The notes below the pieces were generated by a model. It did not search any database and was not told the DNA's origin. It saw nothing but the letters and a program-made list of their open reading frames with translations. A DNA stretch of 64,000 nt from Saccharina japonica (lineage: Eukaryota > Sar > Phaeophyceae > Laminariales > Laminariaceae): NCBI GenBank assembly GCA_008828725.1, contig MEHQ01000417.1, positions 20,512-84,511 on the forward strand, written 5' to 3'. Numbering within the stretch: position 1 is the stretch's first letter; each line of letters begins with the position of its first letter. The position numbers were made by a program, and so were the translations under genes. Positions 25,320 to 31,300 of this stretch are shown piece after piece.

Positions 25320-28300
25320 CAGCGCCGTCGCCGCCGAGTGTTCTTCCTGAGTAGATTCGAACGGAGGGAGGAAGGAAGGGAGGGAGGGAAGGAGAGAGGG
25401 AGGGGAGGGAGGGACGGAGGGAGGGAGGGACGGAGGGAGGGAGGGAGGGAGGGAGCTGTTTTGCTTTGGTTGTTTGCTAGCGGACGTTTTTTTCCCAAGT
25501 TAAGCTTTGGCCTATGCACATATTATTAGCAAACTTTTATAACGAGAGACTTGGTCAAAATTAGAGAACTCGCGTTCGCTCGTACTAATAGCGGTTATTT
25601 TTTTATATGAACGCTCAACAAAAACTTGGGGGGGGCGGTACGCTTGAACCCAGCTCGTAAATATATAATACCCGAGGCACATAACTCCACGCCCGTGGGC
25701 CTTCTCTTTTTCTCACCTCCTTGAGCACGCCGGGTTTCAGCACAGTGTTTCCTTCCAGCCAGAACTCCACCAGAACTCGAAGGAATAGTTCGCACTGCGC
25801 GCTCATGCCGCTGTTTTGTCGCATGCCCGCCACCGCCGCCACCAGTATCAGTATCGTCGCAGCCGGGACAGAAGCAACGAACACACACACATGATAACCA
25901 CGGTAAGGAGTGGCCAATTCGCCAGTGGAAACATAGTATTAGGGATCGGGAACCGATACGTATGATAATAATCTGCTGTTTGTTGTTCTGGAGATAATTC
26001 GGCGTTTGTGATTCGTATTATTTGGCTGAGTACGAAGTACGTACTTTAGCTCACTTTTGACACCTGCAGCTGGCAGTCTTTGGTTGATCGCGCTTGCGGG
26101 AGTACCAAGTAAATGGATACCGCACGGAACGGTGCTGGCAGGCTGGTAGAACACGCGAAACAGACACAGGGCTGTTTGCTTGCAGCTGGGCAGCGGTCGC
26201 TCGCTGGGCCAGATATTTCGTGATTGATTTCTCGTGATTCTTGAGTTTTATCGTACGTAAGCAATACACGCATGATAACCGCGGTTAAGAGTGGCCAATT
26301 CGCAAATTTCTCAGTATCACCCCCAAACGGCTTTCAATCGAGGCCTTTTTTATGAAAAAAAAACAAAAAAAAGGTGAAAACGAACGATAAGGCACATGCC
26401 TCATTGGGCAGATAGTTCGAATATTAGTATTTTCCCCCCGTTCGTTCGTTTGTTAAAAACGACCCCCCTATTTTCGCATATACTGCCAGAAAACGCACCT
26501 AGCGGGGATAACACCGTGGGGAAAAAACGCCTCCACGTAATCCTTGAGCAGGGTCATATAAGGGTTCCGGTGCGTCAAGCCCTTCACCCCGTACCTTCTC
26601 ACGCCAGGGAAAACGTCCGATAAAAAACGGTGGGCGAGGGAAGGAGGGAGGGGGCGAGGGAGGGAGGGGGGGAGGGAGGGGGGGAGGGATGCACTCATGT
26701 CATGCATGGCCGTAGTAGTCATACATATATGTATATATGACAATAGACCCTCGCATCTCTACGTACAATGCCGGGACGGGAGAAACGTCGGGGTTTTCGA
26801 CGACCAGGCAGGCAGGCAGGCAGGCAGGCAGGCATTGCTTGCTTGCTTTCACCAAGCGAGCGAAGCAGAGCGAAGCAGAGCGAAGCAGAGCGAAGTGAAA
26901 AGTGGGGTTATCTAGGCCAGATGATCTACTGTGAGTAGATCGTGGTCTGTCTACAATGTGTCAACAACTCCCGTCACCTGCGCCACCCCAACGCCACCCG
27001 CTCCGGCCTAAAGTTCACGCTCGTCCACCCTCCGCCGACTCCGCTGTGGTACTGGTGGGGAGGCAGTCGCCCCGGCCCTCCGAGCCCCGCATAGAAGTCA
27101 CCACACGACGATAGGGCATACTGCACAGATGGAGGGAGGGGGGCGGAGGAGGGAGGGGAGGGGGGGGAGNNNNNNNNNNNNNNNNNNNNNNNACAGGCAG
27201 GAGGCAGGCTAGGCGGCCGCATTCGCTTCGTCTCCTCTGCTTCTCACAAGTGTCGACGTGAAGAAACAAGCGAGAAGCGACGTCAATTAGCTCACTCGCG
27301 ACATGTTTGAAAAGTGGCGTTTGATACTATCTAGCAGCTAGTAGAGTCACTGTGAGTAGATCCCGTGGTCTGTCTACACAGTGCTGGATCAACCAAACTC
27401 AGGTCACTCTGGTGACCCCATAGCGCTTCCAGCCCTAGATGCCCATATCGCGCACTCCGCCTCGGCGCCTTAAAGTTCACGGCTCGTCCTACTCCGTCGC
27501 CCACCTCTGGACATCCGCGGTCGTTGTTTTGAGGATTACAAGTGGGATAGGTGTAGAGAGCAGTCTTGTTCCTGCGGCTACCGAGCCCCACGTGGCTATT
27601 TTAGAGTTCACCACACTGCGAGTTAGGGCATACTGCACAGATTGGAGGGGCAGGGCGGAGGATAAGTGGAGGGAGGCGGGGGTGGGCTTCGGCGAGGCTC
27701 GGGGGGGTTGTGTGGGGGCAAAGCGGATTTTTTGCGGTGGGGGTTGGGGCGTGGGCCGGTAGAGTGTTGGCGGATGTGGTAGGTGAGGTTGGTGGGCTTC
27801 TTTCGGGCTAGCTCGGCTTAAGGTAGTGGTAGTAAGGGGTGGCGCAGGTGTCGCGGGGGGGGAGGACGGGGTGGGGGGGGCGGAGGGTTGGTATGTTGAT
27901 TCGTGATAGGGTAGCTGAAGCGGCTGGGTGGTGGTATGTGGATGGTGGCCTCTCCATCCCGCGTGGCCTGGTGGTTTGATTCAATCCGGTGTGCGCAGGT
28001 GGTTGGTGGTGGTGGGGGGGGTGGCGGGTAGGGGTATGGTGGTGATGGTGGTAGGGGGGGGGCGGGGTAGGGTGGTGGTGGGGGGGGTGGTAGTGGTTAT
28101 GTGGGGTGGGGGGTAGGGGGGTAGTGGGCGTCTGATTGGGGGTGGGGTGGGGGGTATTTCTTGAAGCAGAAGTTTGTTATGTTAGACTTGAAACTGATTT
28201 TGGACTCGAGAGCAAACATCGGACTTGAACGAAAACTTGGACTTGAAACTGGAGTTCGGACTACGTACAGAAAAAAAAGTTTGGACTTGCAACCGAAGCT

Positions 28301-31300
28301 TGGGGATTTTTAAACCGCAACTTGGACTTAAAACAAATAGTTTGAAAATGGAAGACAATCATTTTGGACTTAAGAAACCGCACTACGGAAATGGAACAGA
28401 AAAACTTACACACATCATATAGATGGAAGACGAAAACCGAAGCTTACATATATACATCATACAGGTCATATACATCCTCATTTCACGGTCTAGATATGTC
28501 GAAGCAGATATTATATCCTTGGTTTTTATTGATCTGCATGATCTACAAGTAGATCATGTTTTCCGGGCGAGATATGTACCACACAGCTCTTGCGCACATG
28601 CTCTATAGAAGTGTGGGATCTGTACGGTACAGCTCTTTCACAGCAGATCACAACGGCAAACATGGGGATCTAGATCGTCTACAGAGTAGGTTGTGATCTC
28701 TATCTATCTATCTATATCCCATGTGTGGAAACTTTCCTGTGTACCTCATTTTGCATCTATTCCCCACTCACCCATGCGAAGGAAAACAAGTAGAACTCCA
28801 GCGTGGACAGGCTAAGGTCCGGCGCCGCCTTCCTGCCCTCCACCGCCACTTCCCCGCCTCCGGGGACATGAGGAAACCCCGAGGCGTGTTGAGGCATGCC
28901 CCCCATCGGGTACACGCTGTGAAGGAGAGGGGGGGAGGGAAGGGGTGTACTCATTGTCATGCATGGCCGTAGTCGTATGACCATAGACCCTCGCATCCCT
29001 ACAATGCCGGGACGAAGCATGTCGGCTTTTTCACCGACCAGGCAGACATTGCTACGTAGCACCAAGCGCGAAGCGAAACGTGAGGTGTTCAGGGGAGTCG
29101 CATGAAGGGTGAGCTGCATCCTACTAAGAACCGCTTGTGAGGCGGGCTTGCACATGGATAACAGCTTCAATGAGTTAAGGGGGGGGGGGGTGTAGTCGTT
29201 GTCATACCTGGCCGTAGTCGTACGGCTATAGACCCTCGCATGCTACTCAACAGGCACTATGGAGGGACCACTACTGTTAAAACATTTTTGTTTGTAGTTT
29301 GATGATGATGTTGATGATGATGATGATGGCGATGACGACGATGATACGCCATACAACAGTACTCCGGAGCACAAAACAACACCCGCTGCAAGGTCAAGAA
29401 ACGTCTGCCACCACCTCGTACTTTCCCCTCGCTACCCCCCCCGCCCCNTTTTTTTTTTTTTTTATCCCTCCCCCCGCCCCCCCTCCCAACCCTCGCCTGC
29501 TCTTCCCCTTACTACAAAACACCCAACACGCATCAGGAACCAACTAACGTCCAGCGCAGGGGACATTTACCGCACATCCCCTCCCCAAACATGCCGCCTG
29601 CACCACTGTGCAAACCTGGGCCGGCTCGAAAGACAGTACGGTATAAAGCCGAGAGCTCTCCTAGAGCACAGCGTCGAAAGCATTCCTCAGGAACCAACAA
29701 ACAACCAGCCCAGGGGACACATAACACCCATCCCTCCCAAAACATCCCGCCTGCACCGCCGTACAAACCTGGGCGAGCTCGAGAGGCAGTGCATGTAAAG
29801 CAGGGGGTTCTCCCAGAGCACAGCGTCAAAAACGTTCCTCAGGAAACAACAAAAAAACAGCCCAGGGGACACAGAACACCCATCCCTCCCAAAACATCCC
29901 GCCTGCACCGCTGTACAAACCTGGGCGAGCTCGAGAGGCAGTGCATGTAAAGCCGGGAGTTCTCCCAGAGCACTGCGTCAAAAACATTCCTCAGGAACAA
30001 AAAAAACAGCCCAGGGAACACATAACACCCATCCCCCCCCCAAACATTCCGTCATCAATGCTGCACAAACCTGGTCTCCCAGAGCACAGCGTCGAACACA
30101 CCCCTCAGGAACCAACTAACTCACAGCCCAGGGGACACATAACACCCATCCCCTCCCCACAAAAACATCTCATTATCACCGCTGTACAAACCTGGGCGGG
30201 CTCGAGAGACAGTGCGTATAAAGCCGGGAGTTCTCCCAGAGCACATCGTCAAAAACACCCCTAAGGAACCAACTAACTCAGAGCGCAGGGGACACATGAC
30301 ACCCCTCCCCTCCCCAAAACAACATCCCATTATCACCGCTGTACAAACCTGGGCGGGATCGAGAGACAGTGCGTATAAAACCGGGAGTTCTCCCAGAGCC
30401 CATCGTCAAAAACACCCCTCAGGAACCAACTAACTCAGAGCGCAGGGGACACATAACACCCATCTCCTCCCCAAACAAACATCCCATTATCACCGCTGTA
30501 CACACCCGGGCGGGCTCGAAAGACAGTATCGCATAAAGCCGGGAGTTCTCCCTGAGCACATCGTCAAAAACACCCCTCAGGAACCAACTAACTCAGAGCG
30601 CAGGGGACACATAACACCCATCCCCTCCCCAAACAAACATCCCATTATCACCGCTGTACACACCCGGGCGGGCTCGAAAGACAGTATCGCATAAAGCCGG
30701 GAGTTCTCCCAGAGCACATCGTCAAACACACCCCTCAGGAACCGACTAACTCAAAGCCCAGGGGACACAGAACACCCATTCCCCTCCCCCAAAAAACATC
30801 CCATCATCACCGCTGTACAAACCTGGGCGGGCTCGAGAGGCAGTGCGTGTAGAGCCGGGAGTTATCCCAGAGCACGGCGTCGGGTCTTGCCTGATCCGTG
30901 AGGAAGGCTAAGGTGTGGGGAGGCATGGGGGGGCTAGCGCAGGAAAACTTGTACCACACGTTTTTTTGCTCCCTGGTCAGACGCAAACATCGTCGAAAAA
31001 TCAAGCGGGAAGAGAAGGGAGTGGGCAGTTGGGCCGGAGAAGGTGGGTTTCTATCGGTTGGGGGCGGAACGCAGTGGAGGATGAGGGGAGGAGGGGGGTG
31101 TGGTGAGGGCTTAGGAGCGGGGGGTCGGGTGGGGGGGGGGTGTACTTCATATTCATGCATGCTTTTGTTTATTTTTTTATATATTCATGCATGGTCGGAG
31201 TCGTATGACCATAGACCCTCGCATCCATGCCTACAATGCCGGGACGGAGCACGTAGGGTTTTGACCGACCAGGCAGGAATTGCTATTAATAGCACCAAGC

